Assembly (NCBI GenBank): GCA_018389105.1
Contig: JACATO010000977.1
Location: forward strand, 186,001 to 250,000
Source: Nautilus pompilius
Taxonomy: Eukaryota > Mollusca > Cephalopoda > Nautilida > Nautilidae
Direction of reading: 5' to 3'
DNA: 64,000 bases
The position numbers and the translations under genes are program-made. Below, one piece after another: positions 33,229 through 45,600 of the stretch. Numbering within the stretch: the stretch's first letter is position 1; every line of letters begins with the position of its first letter. The notes under the pieces are model-generated. The model saw only the letters and a program-made list of their open reading frames with translations. It made no database searches and was not told the origin of the DNA.

Positions 33229-35645
33229 TACATATGGGCAACCTTGGGCCTGCAGACTCACTGGCTCCTGGCAGCTCCCTCTTGCCCTCGCATCAGAGTC
33301 CAGTATGAGAGAATTATTACACCATTAGGACTGATGCAATCGGGCCGTGTTCTGATTGGCTAACGCCATTGGGACCGGGTGATAGAAAGACGGGGACCAT
33401 GATGCCTTGTGGTCAAGCAGCAGCAGCGAGGCTTGGAGGTGACATCGCCCCGACACTAGTCAGACTCTGCTCACATACAAGTTTGGCTCCAACAGTGCAT
33501 GGTATTTTGTTTGTTTTTATTTGCAATCTGCTGTGTGTCTGTGCATTTACTTTATAAGTTTGATCAACAATAAGCCCTTACAATGTCTTCGTCAAACAAA
33601 AGCTTAAAGAGCATTTCAGGAACGGTGGACAAATGGTTACTTTTTTATTGAATCCAAAAACATGCCCATGTGCTTAATCTGTTCTGAAGCTGTCTACAAG
33701 GAATACAACATTAAGCATCATATTACAAATCAAAGCATTCTGAATATAATAAACTTCAAGAAGCTAGAAAGATGAAAATCGAAAAAATCAATGCAATAGA
33801 CTGAGAAGTTGACATTCTTTTCAAAAAGACAGAAATTTTCTAACAGTATTGTGCTTGCGAGTTATATTGTATCTGAGAAAATAGCCAAGCATTCCAAAAG
33901 CTACTCTGCTGGAGAATTTGTCAAGGAGTGCTTAAGTTCTGTTGTTGGAATTTTGTATCCAGAGAAGAAGAAAAAAAAAAGTTGGATGACATTAGCTTAT
34001 CTAGGAGAACTGTTACAAGACGCATTGAAGAAATTTCTGCAAATATAGACAAAAAACCTAGCAATGCAAGCTTCTAAATTTCAGTCATTTTCATTGGCCC
34101 TCAACAAAAGCACCAACATATCGGATACAGCTCAGCTGGCAATTATTATTTGTGGAATTGATAATGGTTTTTCTGTTACTGAAGAAGTGGTTTTTCTATT
34201 ACTGAAGAGGTGCTTTGCTTTTGAAGTATGAAGGATACAACCATGGGTGATGATGATATTTTCAACGAACTAAAAGCATCCATGCAGAAAATTAACCTTT
34301 TTTTTGATAATCTTGAAAGTGAGACAACAGATGGGGCTCCAGCCAGAACTAAATTCCCTCAGCTTAGGAAAGATAGATTTTACTTCTTTTCACTGTTTGA
34401 TACATCAGGTGAACTTGTGTGCTAAATCTCTTAAGTTTGCAAATGTGATGAAGGTAGCTGTCTCAAGCATTAATTTTATAAAATCAAAGGGGCTCAACCA
34501 TCACCAGTTTAGGCTACTGCTTGAAAAACTTGAGAATGAATATGGAACACTGGTATATTACTGTGAAGTTCATTGGTCAAACAAAGGAGAAATGCTTCAG
34601 CATTTTTATGATCTTAGAGAAGAAATCTGTATCTTCATGGGGATGAAAGGCAAATCTGTTCCAAAACATAAAAGTAGTGAATGGACTTGTGATCTTGCAT
34701 TTCTTGTTGATATTACATCTCAATCAAACGAGCTCAAAATACAAAAGCAGTTAGTTCGTGATCTTTATGCTCATATTAAATCTTTTCAAACTAAACTTCA
34801 ACTTTGGAAAAGGCAACCTAAAGATGGCGACACTTACCACTTTCCAGCCTTAGCCAATGACAAGAGTTATGAATATATTTCTTATGCTGAATTAGTTAGT
34901 AGACATTAATACAGAATATAGTGTTAGATTTCAAATCAAAAGACACAGATTTCACGCTCTTCTCAAATCCATTTAATGCAGATGTCTATCGGGCTCCAAA
35001 GGAGCTGCAAATGGAATTAATTGAACTAAAAAGCAATGATCTTCTTCAACAAAAATTTCAAGATGTTTCTTTATTAGAATTCTATTCCTCTCTCCTGTTA
35101 GAATGCTTTCCACGAATGATAAAATCTGCTAGAAAACATTCCTCAATCTTTGGCAGTACCTATAAATGTGAGCAGCTATTTTCAAGAATGAAATTCATCA
35201 AATCAAAAACAAGATCAAGATTGACATATATGCATTTAGAAAGCAACTTGAGAGCTACTGCAACTTCTATTCCTGCAACCTTCAAAATTTAGTAAAAGAT
35301 TCTCAAACTCAAGTATCTCACTAACTGTAAGTACATATTTCTATTAAATTTTGTTTCTATATATCATACAATTATTATAATATATAATATTATTATGGCA
35401 TTTGATGAATGTCAATTAGATATATGAAAATATTATTGCCATATCTATATAATTTTTTAAATATTTTAAATTAATATTTTTATTATTTATTTATATATTG
35501 CACCCAATTGTTGCAATTTTATTATTTATTTTATGCTACGAGTTACGACCTTATGTAGATTTGGCATTTTTTTAGTGGTGTGGCCAGAATCAGGATGGAC
35601 AAAGTCTTGTATGAACCGCTGAACAAAAAAGGTTGCCCATGCCTG
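33229..35645 (+). mobile_element. GTF2IRD2-like hAT element with perfect 8-bp duplication
   Basis: A 2417-bp element bounded by identical 8-mers ATCTAGAT at 33221-33228 and 35646-35653. The termini share the inverted block ATGGGCAACCTT (left, after TACAT; right mate AAGGTTGCCCATGCCTG). It carries a broken transposase in plus orientation (33583-35292). It sits inside the older SCAND3-like hAT, in the same orientation. The 8-bp duplication with a GGGCAACC-type terminus is diagnostic of hAT. Confidence 0.88.
33583..35292 (+). pseudogene. hAT transposase pseudogene, GTF2IRD2/ZBED-like
   Basis: The reading starts at an ATG at 33583. Domains in order across frameshifts and stops are a degraded BED-type zinc finger near 33660-33720, then LSRRTVTRRIEEISANI near 33990-34050 and the TDGAP block near 34330. 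The DDE-core frame 34304-34909 follows with HQVNLCAKSLKFANVMK, EVHWSNKGEMLQHFYDLREE and LAFLVDITSQSNELKIQKQL. The C-terminal hAT dimerisation block (34921-35292) has FGSTYKCEQLFSRMKFIKSK and RSRLTYMHLESNLRA. The conserved RWLS motif reads HWSN here. Multiple stops make it non-functional. The closest host-domesticated relative by motif is GTF2IRD2. Confidence 0.88.
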
Positions 35646-36129
35646 ATCTAGATCAACGCTATCCAGTACAGGCCAAAACTTTACCAGGCAAAACTGGTGG
35701 CACTACCAGCTGTCCTCTTCCATGGTTGCCACTGTGCCTGTTTATAGTTAAAGTTGTTCCATGTTTATGGTAGATTGTCAGTGCACCCATCCAACATGGT
35801 ATCAGATACTGGGCCTATGCTCACTACTGAAAGGAAAGACTTTTACAAGCAAATGGAACTCAATGAACCAAGCAACTTTTCTAGCAGGAGGCACCCCTGT
35901 TTTAAGCTGAGTCACAGAATAAGACGCCTTAATGCGTCAAGTGAATGGAAGTCTGCTGATCACAAAGCTACCAAGTTCTCTAGGTTAGTTGTAGATCACA
36001 ATTCGTCACCAGACCAAACATATGATGCTGACAGAGCCAGCCCACTCTGGTGCTGTTCCAGGTGTTGGTAAAACAAGTGCTTCCACGTTTAAGCAAAATA
36101 AAGACCGACCGACTGGCTAACTCCTGATT

Positions 36130-37484
36130 AACTGGCACTATCCAGGTCTCAAGGATGCCTGATATTAGCACAATGATGGGATCTAATGCAAGTGATGTTA
36201 CCTCGTCAATTCCGTACCAAGAAGAACTGGATGAGATGGCAAGTGACATTGAAAATAAACTGTGCAACAATGAATTACAAACAACAGAATAAGCATTACA
36301 ACCTGACGGAGTGACCTTATGTAATAGTGAAGCCGTACCACTAGCTTTGTGTACTTTGTAAAGGATCAGATAACTCGCTCCATAATTATTTGTGACAACA
36401 GAAACCGAAAGGTGTCAATATTTCAAGTTGTTGAGAAAAACATTCCTTTTACAAATGTCATTGTATGTGCAACTGATAGCACACCAGCAATAACTGGACA
36501 GGGTGGTTTTATATCACATTTAAAAAATGTGTCTTTGCCACTCAATGTGTTGCCTACTGCCAACGTTGGTTGCTATAAACCTTAGCAAATGACTGCACAA
36601 ATCATCATAGACTGTCATAAATACCACAAATAAGATCAAATTTCACCCACCGAATGCATCAATTGAGCCATCAAAATTGAGAGGAATTTTAACATCATCT
36701 TTTGTATGCAGAGATTTGATGGCTCTTAAAAGTTAAATGTCTGAGGCAGTTCTACAAACTACGAATCTGTTATAGAATTCCTTCATTCAAACAATGAAAA
36801 ATTACGTAGTGAAGTAGCATATCTATTGAATGTCTTCAAGAAGCTGAAGGAGATAATGTCAAGGAAGAAAAATAAACTTTATCAAGGCAAAAGGAATCAT
36901 CCTGTCTTTCATCATCACATTAAATGTTTAAGAATAACCCAGCCACTGAGAACTTTACCAGGTTCCAACAACTGAGCAAGGATAAACTTTTTTGTACATT
37001 GATTTAGAAGTTTATTGTGTATCTCTTCATGGAGAAGAAATGATGATACAATCCAAGGATCTGAATGAACTTCCAGTATTTGTCTGGGTAATTAATCCAT
37101 TTTTGTCCACCATGCAAAGTATGTACCAAACTTTACAGGAAGAATTAACCAACCTAAAAAATGACTACGACAATTTAAACAAACGGGTTATGAAGTATTT
37201 GGATAAAAACAGAACTTTCATGTCCTTAGCTTTGGCAAGAGATAAAGTGGTTAATTATATAGTTTTTCCCCACATCATATTCAGTGGAAAGGGGCTTCAG
37301 TGCTGTTCTGCAGTTATTAACTGAAAAAGAAATCGGCTTCAAGTCAGTTAGAGAGGAAATTCTAATACTGGATTTATTGATCATGGAGCCCGACATCAGT
37401 AAACTAACTGAGTCACATCAAGCTCGGGGCGGAGGCCTCATTGAGATTAATTCAAATTGTAAGCTACCTTATGGCACATTTTAA
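36130..37484 (+). pseudogene. hAT transposase pseudogene, SCAND3/ZBED9-like
   Basis: Fragments over three frames: YQEELDEMASDIENKLCN (36210-36265), a stretch near 36360-36400 rich in RNRKVSIFQVVE, then NIPFTNVIVCATDSTPAIT and GFISHLKNV near 36440-36530. After a decayed middle comes the C-terminal VERGFSAVLQLLTEK-like block split over a frameshift (37285-37330) and MEPDISKLTESHQARGGG (about 37383-37436). These correspond to the hAT DDE core and dimerisation region in the SCAND3/FAM200 group. Decay is heavier than in the nested GTF2IRD2-like copy, in line with it being the older insertion. The segment 35754-36071 before it is open but unrecognised. Confidence 0.8.
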
Positions 37485-37993
37485 CATTATCATCACCATC
37501 TTTTAAAATACACCAAGGGGAGACAATTATTTGTCTGACCGGTGTAAAGTGACTTTTTCTCTAAACTTTGATAGATTCAAAAAATTTTAAATTAAGATAT
37601 TAACCTCAAATTCTTTCAGATATTCCTAGGTGTGCATACTATTTGACAACCTACCTAGTACCGACTCGTATGTAAAAAAAAAAAAAAATAAATAAATATG
37701 AGAAAAGGTTCCGCGTGTGTGTGTGTGAAATTGCTCATTAGCTATATTCATATTTTCCAATGACTAATGCAAAAAAAAGTTATATTTTTTAATTTTCAGC
37801 TATGCATCATCAACGATGATTAAAACTAATAACTGGGGAGGCCAAGTAATACAATTATTCTTATTTTAATAACCCGTAGTCATCATATTAGTCACTAAGA
37901 TTCAGTGTAATACTTGCTAATGCTCCCTTTGTGAATTTTATTTGATGAAGGGGAGAAAGAGGCATTAAGCTAAAGAAAAGCTGGGAACCACTG

Positions 37994-39590
37994 ATGTACA
38001 CGACGTCCAAGCCCCAGCTTACACAAACGCACAGGGGGGGGGGCCTAAAAGAGAAAAAAAAAACTGCATCTGCAGTACATGTAAGATGTGGTAGTAGCTT
38101 GACTACTTTAACTACAAACTGCTGCAGTGAGGGCCACCACCAGATGTAGCTGAGAGGGGGGCGGGAGATCATCTCTGCCAAATCAGCTTTATTATAATCC
38201 ATTCATGCACAGGTAGCTGTCATTCACAACCATTAATGCAGGTGCACAAATATTTTTTCCTTTGCAATTTAGCAACTGAAATGATTCTCCTGTGCTCGCA
38301 GTAGATTAAAAAAAAAAAGTGGGTGGTCTACTACTGTTTTACGAATAATTAAGTGTAAATCTATTTAAATAAATACCGTGACCAGATCACCACTTGACAA
38401 AGTAGATACTTTGTTTTCATCACTTGTACGAAGGTTTTTGAAGACAAATGTCCATCAGTACCAAATAAACTGCCAAAAGAGAAAGCTTTCCTCAGCGTTC
38501 TGAATCAGGATTTCAAACAACCTACGCCTTTTCTTTAAAAATCCCCCCACCAAACATCTTTCCTGTAATTTCCCTTGCTTCAATTCTCTTCAGAAAATCA
38601 CATTAAGGCCTAGAACAGAAACCGTGTCACAGTATATGGCTCAACACAACAGGACACGAGTTTTCATTGTTCTGCTGAGATCTCACAATATAGGAGACAA
38701 CTGAAATCCACCCATTCACTTCAAATGTTAGTGCACATTTTACATTAGCTCGTGCGACGGTGTCCATTTGAGATACAGCTTCGTTTGACTGCGACGTCTC
38801 GTCATTAACAATGAATGCAGTACAGGTTGATAAATTCAACCTCCGTGGCTTTGACTTATGACAAAGTTGAGAAGAAAATAAAAGCAACCCCACACCTAAA
38901 CTTGTCTGTAATTTTAAATAGAGGCTTTTTTTTTTTTTTAAATTATTGAAACATCAAATTTGGCAAGGGAAAGCAATAAAAAGAGAGTTCATCTTGTTAC
39001 TCTTTTGGTAAATCTCATATGATAATAAACAAACAAACAAACATACAAAACAACACACATATCCATGACAATTTCTGCTTTCATTTGAAAAATGTCTTCG
39101 GAATAACTTTATGGTCCCCATAACAACAACAAAATAAACCCAATTAAAATCTTTAGATCTACACAGTATTAGGAATTTCAATGTTGAATAAGTAATATTC
39201 ATCAATTAAAATGGCAGCTCCTATGAGTAGATTTTAGCATTGTAAGTCTTAACATTCCTTAAAGAAAAGATTAGGTTACTTGTCCTAATCTAGAACCATA
39301 ATCTCCCCGATTAATGTTTCAGAGCAAACCCAATTTAAATGTTAAAAACATTTTTTTAACCAGGGGTATGGAGTTCACTCTTATACTTGTGTATAAACAA
39401 TCTTAATCTCTAATTTGTTTGTAATTAAAAACACAAACAAACAAAACTGAATAAACAGTACTCAAGATGTGCAGTAATGCAAAAAGAAAAAAAAAAAGTG
39501 ACATTCTAAGCATCTGATTCAGAATAAACTTAAATGCTGGGTCAGTATATGAGCTGGGCTGCGGAAGTTGAGAGAGCTTGCTCCTGATCT
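37994..39590 (-). other. Probable 3' UTR / downstream region of the LIM gene
   Basis: Lies directly downstream (lower coordinates) of the LIM-gene stop codon. A minus-strand AATAAA is at 38193-38188, about 1.4 kb after the stop, and would give a long 3' UTR ending just short of the hAT element. No coding feature is seen. The assignment is inference from position. Confidence 0.35.
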
Positions 39591-39658
39591 TCAAACAGTC
39601 CTCTGGTGGTTCACACCAAAACCAAACCCACTTGGACCAAAACTCTTGTTATAACAAG
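39591..39658 (-). CDS. CSRP: CRP coding exon 5 with stop (residues 169-190)
   Basis: Completes a Ser codon, then [21 protein letters not shown] and TGA at 39593-39591. The acceptor is CTGATTTCAG. The split codon places the last LIM2 cysteine at exactly x2 from the previous ligand (CKSC), which confirms the junction. The C-terminus after the Gly-rich motif is short. Confidence 0.92.
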
Positions 39659-42600
39659 CTGAAATCAGACAGACAAAGGAAAAGGTAATTGGCAGCAGTT
39701 GTTTCTTCCTTAAAACAAAGAAAAGGGCACATTGCCAATGCACCATTATTAACCAGTAAGCAGGCATTTTAAACCGACATGTTTCAGGAATTATTAGATA
39801 CACAAACACCATCCAAGCATATAAAAAAGAAACCCTAACCCTGCAGAGGAACAGCCAACCAATTTGCAAGCTCTTCCTATTCTCCACCAGTGGCACAAGA
39901 TAAGCAACAGGAGAGTAGGTAAGAACTAAATATCTCAATCCTCTCTCCAACATAATCCCTTAAGATGCTATGGCCCACTGCAACACTCATGCTGCAGAAA
40001 AAGGCCCTACCAGAACTCTTCATGTTTAGACATGGGAGGAAATTCATGTGACCAGCTGGTAAAGAGTAAAAAAAACATGCCATGGGAAATTTTCCAGACC
40101 AAAACCGGTCCCTGCCGCAAATCTAATAACCCCTCTACCTTGGCAGTTCAGTAGCCTGAGAAATAGGCCACACAGGCTTCCCTAATTGATTTTGTTGATC
40201 AAAATCTAAACAAAGTATTGATTACAGCAAATTTTTCAGATTAGATTAAGGAAGAAAGATTTTTTTTACAAAAACCAACAAAGCCTGAATTTTTTGAACC
40301 TGCTGGCAATTCCTTGTAACGGGCAAGATTTAAATAATAATTCAAATATGAGGCTGTATTGCTAATGTCAAACAAGTCAGTTATCATTTGTCAGCCTTAA
40401 AATATTTCTTTTGTAAACTTAGAGATGAAGCATGGCCAACTTCCACTTGTTTCAGAAAACTAAAAGCAGAAGAATTCATCTAATGGATGGATGCTCATCA
40501 GCACAAGGCTTTGGAGAGAAGAAAATTACTGGAAAGGGTTAATTCTCTTATCATTTTAAGAAACCCCCGTTGATGAGAACAGCAATAGCAGTGACTATGG
40601 AGATATTCAGAGCTTGGATTGGCTCAGCAAGCAACTAGTGGAGACTAACTTTCTCTCTCTCTCTCTTTTTTTTTTGTTGCTAATATTGGTTTTCTTCCAC
40701 TGCTGAAGCAAAAACAATCCTTTTCCCCATAAGGACAGTACAGCAGTCCTAAAACCTGCTTCGGTAACCAAAGTGCAGCATCCTTCTGCTACTGTCCGGT
40801 GTACTCAACCATGACAGTTTTAACCAGCACTCATGAAGTAATTTAAAATTTCAAATTTGTAGATAATTATCTTCCCTTTCAGATGACAGCTTCCAATGGA
40901 ATTTATTAGAGAGAAGAAAAATCTTTAGTCTTACATTTGCAGTATATCTCCCCATTCTTGTCACACAGTGTTGTGGAGTCAAGTGACTTCCTGCACTCAA
41001 GGCATTTAAAGCAACATTTGTGGTATGCCTGAAGAGATAAGTATTAAATATAGATTTTCAAAATAATTGCATCAGAAGTAAATGAGAGATGTACAAAGAA
41101 AGTTCATTAATGTATTTAGTAGCAATAGCTGTTCTCCAATGGAAATGTTTCCATCACAAGATTGATAATGTAGCCACACACAAACAAAAAGCACAATTCA
41201 ACCTATTAATAGGAAAGCACTGAGAAATAAACACTGACCCAGCTGTTTTCACTGATATGGTTTCTTTCTGCTTCAATCTGAGATGTGGAATTATCTTTGT
41301 GTCTTCACTGCCATTTTATGCACAACCGATCAATATTCCACATTAATGCATTATTAAGTTCCAAAGTCGTGCTTACTGTATCATCGAAACAAAGACAATA
41401 GGAAAGAAACTCTAGTCTGCATTGCATCATGTAGCCAAAGGTTAAACCAACCAATGTCTACTGCTTTCCAGACCACGATTCTTCTACATCAGGTCCGACC
41501 TGTCTCACTCATGTACTCCATCTAGCTTGATGCCAAGAAATAAAATAGGGAAGGAGGTACTTCTCATCCCCTGACAAGCAAACTATCACTGAATTGAGGC
41601 CAGTTGACAACATTCTAAGAGATCAAACTACATAATGTAGTGTGGTTTTAGCTTGTTAAATAAAATTTCCTGTCTGTCCATCTTGTCTTATTATTTTAGA
41701 TTGCTGATGATACAAAGAATTTATGTAAAATGATATTGGGATTCCTACAGATGTCAAATTACACTGTCACAATCTGACATTTTATTTCTAAATTGCTCCA
41801 GTACACAATCTAAGTTTTAGAAAAAAAAAAAGCAAAATTTTTCACAATATAAGATGTCTGCACATGTAATGTTGGATATACATTTTTTTAAAACAGTTCA
41901 CAAACGTCAGCACTCCCTTAATATGCAAAGAACTCACCTGACCAGCTCCCACAACCTTTTCTGCCATGTATACTTTTGTACCGCACCGAGGGCACAAGTC
42001 TGCAGTCCCATACTTAAAGCTGGACTTTCCATTGCTGCTGTGAAGCGGGGCTGTATGGGCTTTTGCGAGATGAGAGACATTTCTGATGCAAGAGAAAGAA
42101 AATACAAAACAGAAGGGTTAATCATCCATGCCATAAGAAATACCATGTGTTAAGCAAAACAGCTGATCAAAACTCCGGGGTCTCACTGGAAACAGGGCAC
42201 AGGCAGAAACCAGACTTGAAGATAACTTTCTTCTTTATTAAAAAATTATGAACAAGTCTGTCTATAGGCAGCTGGGCCAGGAAAGAGCAGTAATAATAAT
42301 AATACTCCTTAAACGCACACTGGACTTTAACGTACAAAGTACAACAAGAGTCAGGTGTCTTGTACTTCAATAATGCACGTGTAGCTGGTTGGGCACAACA
42401 TTTCCTGCAAAATGGATAGGACAAAGAGGACCAACAGGGCCCACCCTGGCTCCCCCAGATTCTCTGCTTTTGAGATAATCTGGAAAGTGTTGTCTACAAC
42501 AACAGGCTAGGAGTACTAACATCCAACAAGGGGAATGCAATATCACCACCCAAGAGCAATTACAAAATGTCGCCACATTCCTAAATAACAGAATTAACAA

Positions 42601-45600
42601 GTGCACAGGAGTAGATGAAGGGCAGTTTGAACGTCTACGGTAAACATTATATGGAGCCAGACTTTTGTTACACCCTGTATAGCTACTTACAGAGGAGCTA
42701 GAAGTCTTTCCTATAATACACACAAAATATCCCTTCAAACTATCTAAAGTACCTCTAAATGTACCGATAGTGATGTATTAACTGTTTTCCGCTGCTCAGT
42801 CCTCCCCTGACCTTATCTTAGTAGTAAACCAGTCAGTTTTGGTACAGGTCATGTAATGTAATATAAAAAAAAATGTTATTAACAAATCAAAGTGGTTGTT
42901 TTACAACGAGTTTGGCAGGCTACAATGCTGGGGCCTACCGCAGGTTTCAGTGATGTTATCCTGGCCACAGCGCAGCGGTGGTCCATTGATAGGCTAATAA
43001 GTTATTTCAACACCTTGGTTTCTTCCTACTTTCCCTCACCAATCAACCAGGTGAGTTTCCTCTCACCTGAAAATAAAAAGGTGTGGAATTCTAGTAAGGC
43101 ATTTGCTGTTGAAGTCAGACATGTCAGGCCCCTTGTGGCATAGAACTGCACTCTTAAAACCAGGGTCCCCCCCCCTTTCTGTCACCCCTGGTTGTCTTCA
43201 AGACAACTGTGGCTCAACATTTCCACTGCTCCATCCATTATCAAAACACACCTGCACACATGGAAATCCAACTTCATATGATGCTTAGAACATTTCAAGA
43301 TATAAACCCCCCCCAGTAACCTGAGTTGACACAATAAGCCAACAAGATTTGCTTACCTGCATCCCGTCATTCAAAATTTTCAATGTTTCAAATAGGTCCT
43401 TACATAACCCTTTAAACGCGCGAGAGAAAGAGTAAGTGGCTTTAGTTTTCTTTTTTGTAATTGCTCAAAACAACTAAGATCATTCACCTCCCCTCAATCA
43501 TTTTCTGTAGACTCCATGACAGTGATGCCAGGTGCGCATTCGGGAGAAAAAAAAGAGAGAGAAGAAAATAGGGCACAGCCATCGATTACTTGCCGATAAT
43601 AATATTAATAATAATAATAATAATAACAAGCTATAGAAGCAACGGAAAATCAATGGTTGATATTCAAAAGAAAACTTTAAGCACATGTTTTCATTCAGGG
43701 ACAACTCTCCCTTCTGAGTTAATCGCTAATGTAACGTGACACTTACTGATGTGGTACTTCGTTGAGTTTCCCAGTATCCATCGAAAGTCCGCATCCCGCA
43801 CCACCTGAAAATCCGTATCCTTTTGGTCCAAATTGCTTTTTATAGCAGTTCTGGCAGTAAATTTCCTCGTCGTGGTCAGTACAGGTCGTGCTGTCCATAA
43901 GCTTATTACAGAAAGCTTTTTTTTTTTTATTTTTATATATATAAAAAAATTGTAAGAAAAGAATACATTTTGTGTTGAGACTGAAAAAAACAACAACAAC
44001 AAACAACAAAAAAAAAAACAAAACAAAAAACATTCACTGCAGATATGCGCCGTAAGCAGGAAATTCTGGAACAGAAACTTGGGTCTGACCCGAGCAACAC
44101 GCAAATTAGGCAGACTACACGATGTGACGGGTGAACTGCATGACCTGGACGGGTGCATTTGCAGACAATCCAAAAGGCACAGATCTTACAGCATTTGAAA
44201 GAGCCACGGTAAGGACTCCACGGCCAGCAGGCGCCAGGGTGACCGTTTTGTTGGTCGGCGGCTCCAAGGCATTGACCATTCAAGTTTGTCAGCAAAAGGT
44301 AAAGAAAACGTCCACTGCTCGGGAGAACCGCGGTCCTAAACACGCAGTGACAGAAAGATAAAGGCCATTAGATAGAGTAGCGAAGTCCAACTAGCAAACA
44401 AAGATCACCTGGCACGGACAACAAATGCAAGGACTCATAGCCGTCTCCAGCTGTACCTTGCAACGAACAGACCATGGCAGGAGGAAACCAGTGTGTAAAC
44501 CACTGGTCACAGTTACATGAGAAGAGATACTTTGTGTGATGTAGAGAGTGTAGGCGTTAGACTAAGGACTGGGACTGTACCCTTTTTTGTACAGGTGGAA
44601 GATGACAGATTAGGCAAAAGCCAAATAAATCACTTGACCCCTCTCCCCCCCTTTTTTGCACGGTTTAAACTGTTCAGATCTCTTGTGGAAAGTCATGGTT
44701 TGGGGAATGTTTTGCTGGCATATCCTGGATCCCCTAATCTCTTTAGAGGGCAGAATGAATGCCAAAGTTTTCCTAAGCATCATTTCTAATCAAGTACATC
44801 CAATGATGCTTCATGCGCACCCTGATGGGGAAAAGTACTCACACAGCAACAATTCTCCCACCCATCCTGCCCATTCATGATAGATCTCAATCCAATTGAG
44901 CATCTGCATAGATGGATTTGAAAGATGCATTCATCATCCAAATTCTCTACCCACCTCGCCCGCCCCATCACGTCTTGGCTATCATTAGGCATAGGTCAGT
45001 TAGTTAGTGCATGCACTGGTTTCACAGTTCCCAAGCATACAGAAGATTTTGTTTCTGACATTTTTCCTTAACGCACAACAATGCAACATCCCCATTTTGT
45101 GTGTTCCGACAGCATCACTAACATCCAGTTTCTTAACTCGTGAATGACAAGGATGAAAGGTTGCTGTTGTTTTCTTTTACATAACACAATCCTCTTCCAT
45201 CCCTATCTATTTACCAACTACCAAAAATTAAATTTTAGAATGATAAACGCAAGTCTTAAGAAGTGATAGGCAGTGGTGCAATGGGCCAATGTAGACTTAA
45301 GCTAGGGACTAAACTTGAACCTTAGTTGAGGCTGGCTGGCTGGTTTGGGCGTATCTCCCACATTTTAAAAAAAAAAGATTTACAGTACAGTTTTCCTCAG
45401 CTTGGTTTAGGAAACTGACAACAGAGGGTTTCCCCTGACTGATGTCGTATATGCCAATTTTGATATGGAAGTTCAAAATGACAGAAAAAAACATTTGACA
45501 AAACTGACTTATTATTCAGAACATTCAGCAGCACTATCTCAAATTCTAGATGTTCTCTCTCTGTCTCTCGCATGCGCACATGCACGTATGCGTGAAAAGA

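Larger units (their letters stand above)
32067..37993 (+). mobile_element. SCAND3/ZBED9-like hAT element, split by a later hAT
   Basis: The left end starts CAGTGGTTCCCAACCC at 32067 and the right end is CTGGGAACCACTG ending at 37993, the usual hAT terminal inverted repeat. The flanking 8-mers AGATACAT (32059-32066) and ATGTACAC (37994-38001) agree at five of eight positions, as a decayed duplication might. Inside are a foldback MITE (32185-32621), a complete second hAT (33229-35645) and a broken transposase gene (about 36130-37484). Without the nested hAT it is about 3.5 kb. Confidence 0.75.

Noticed and set aside
41934-42146. 70-codon open frame overlapping LIM exon 3 on minus
   Set aside because: It is in another frame; the phase-correct reading gives the LIM2 sequence with exact zinc-ligand spacing.
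42640-42690. TTACACCCTGTATAG resembling a mariner terminus
   Set aside because: No matching inverted partner was found nearby and no transposase is encoded, so an element cannot be supported.
44161-44220. Possible plus-strand mini-exon between TTTGCAG and ACG|GTAAGG
   Set aside because: Only about 50 nt, no partner exons and no recognisable peptide.
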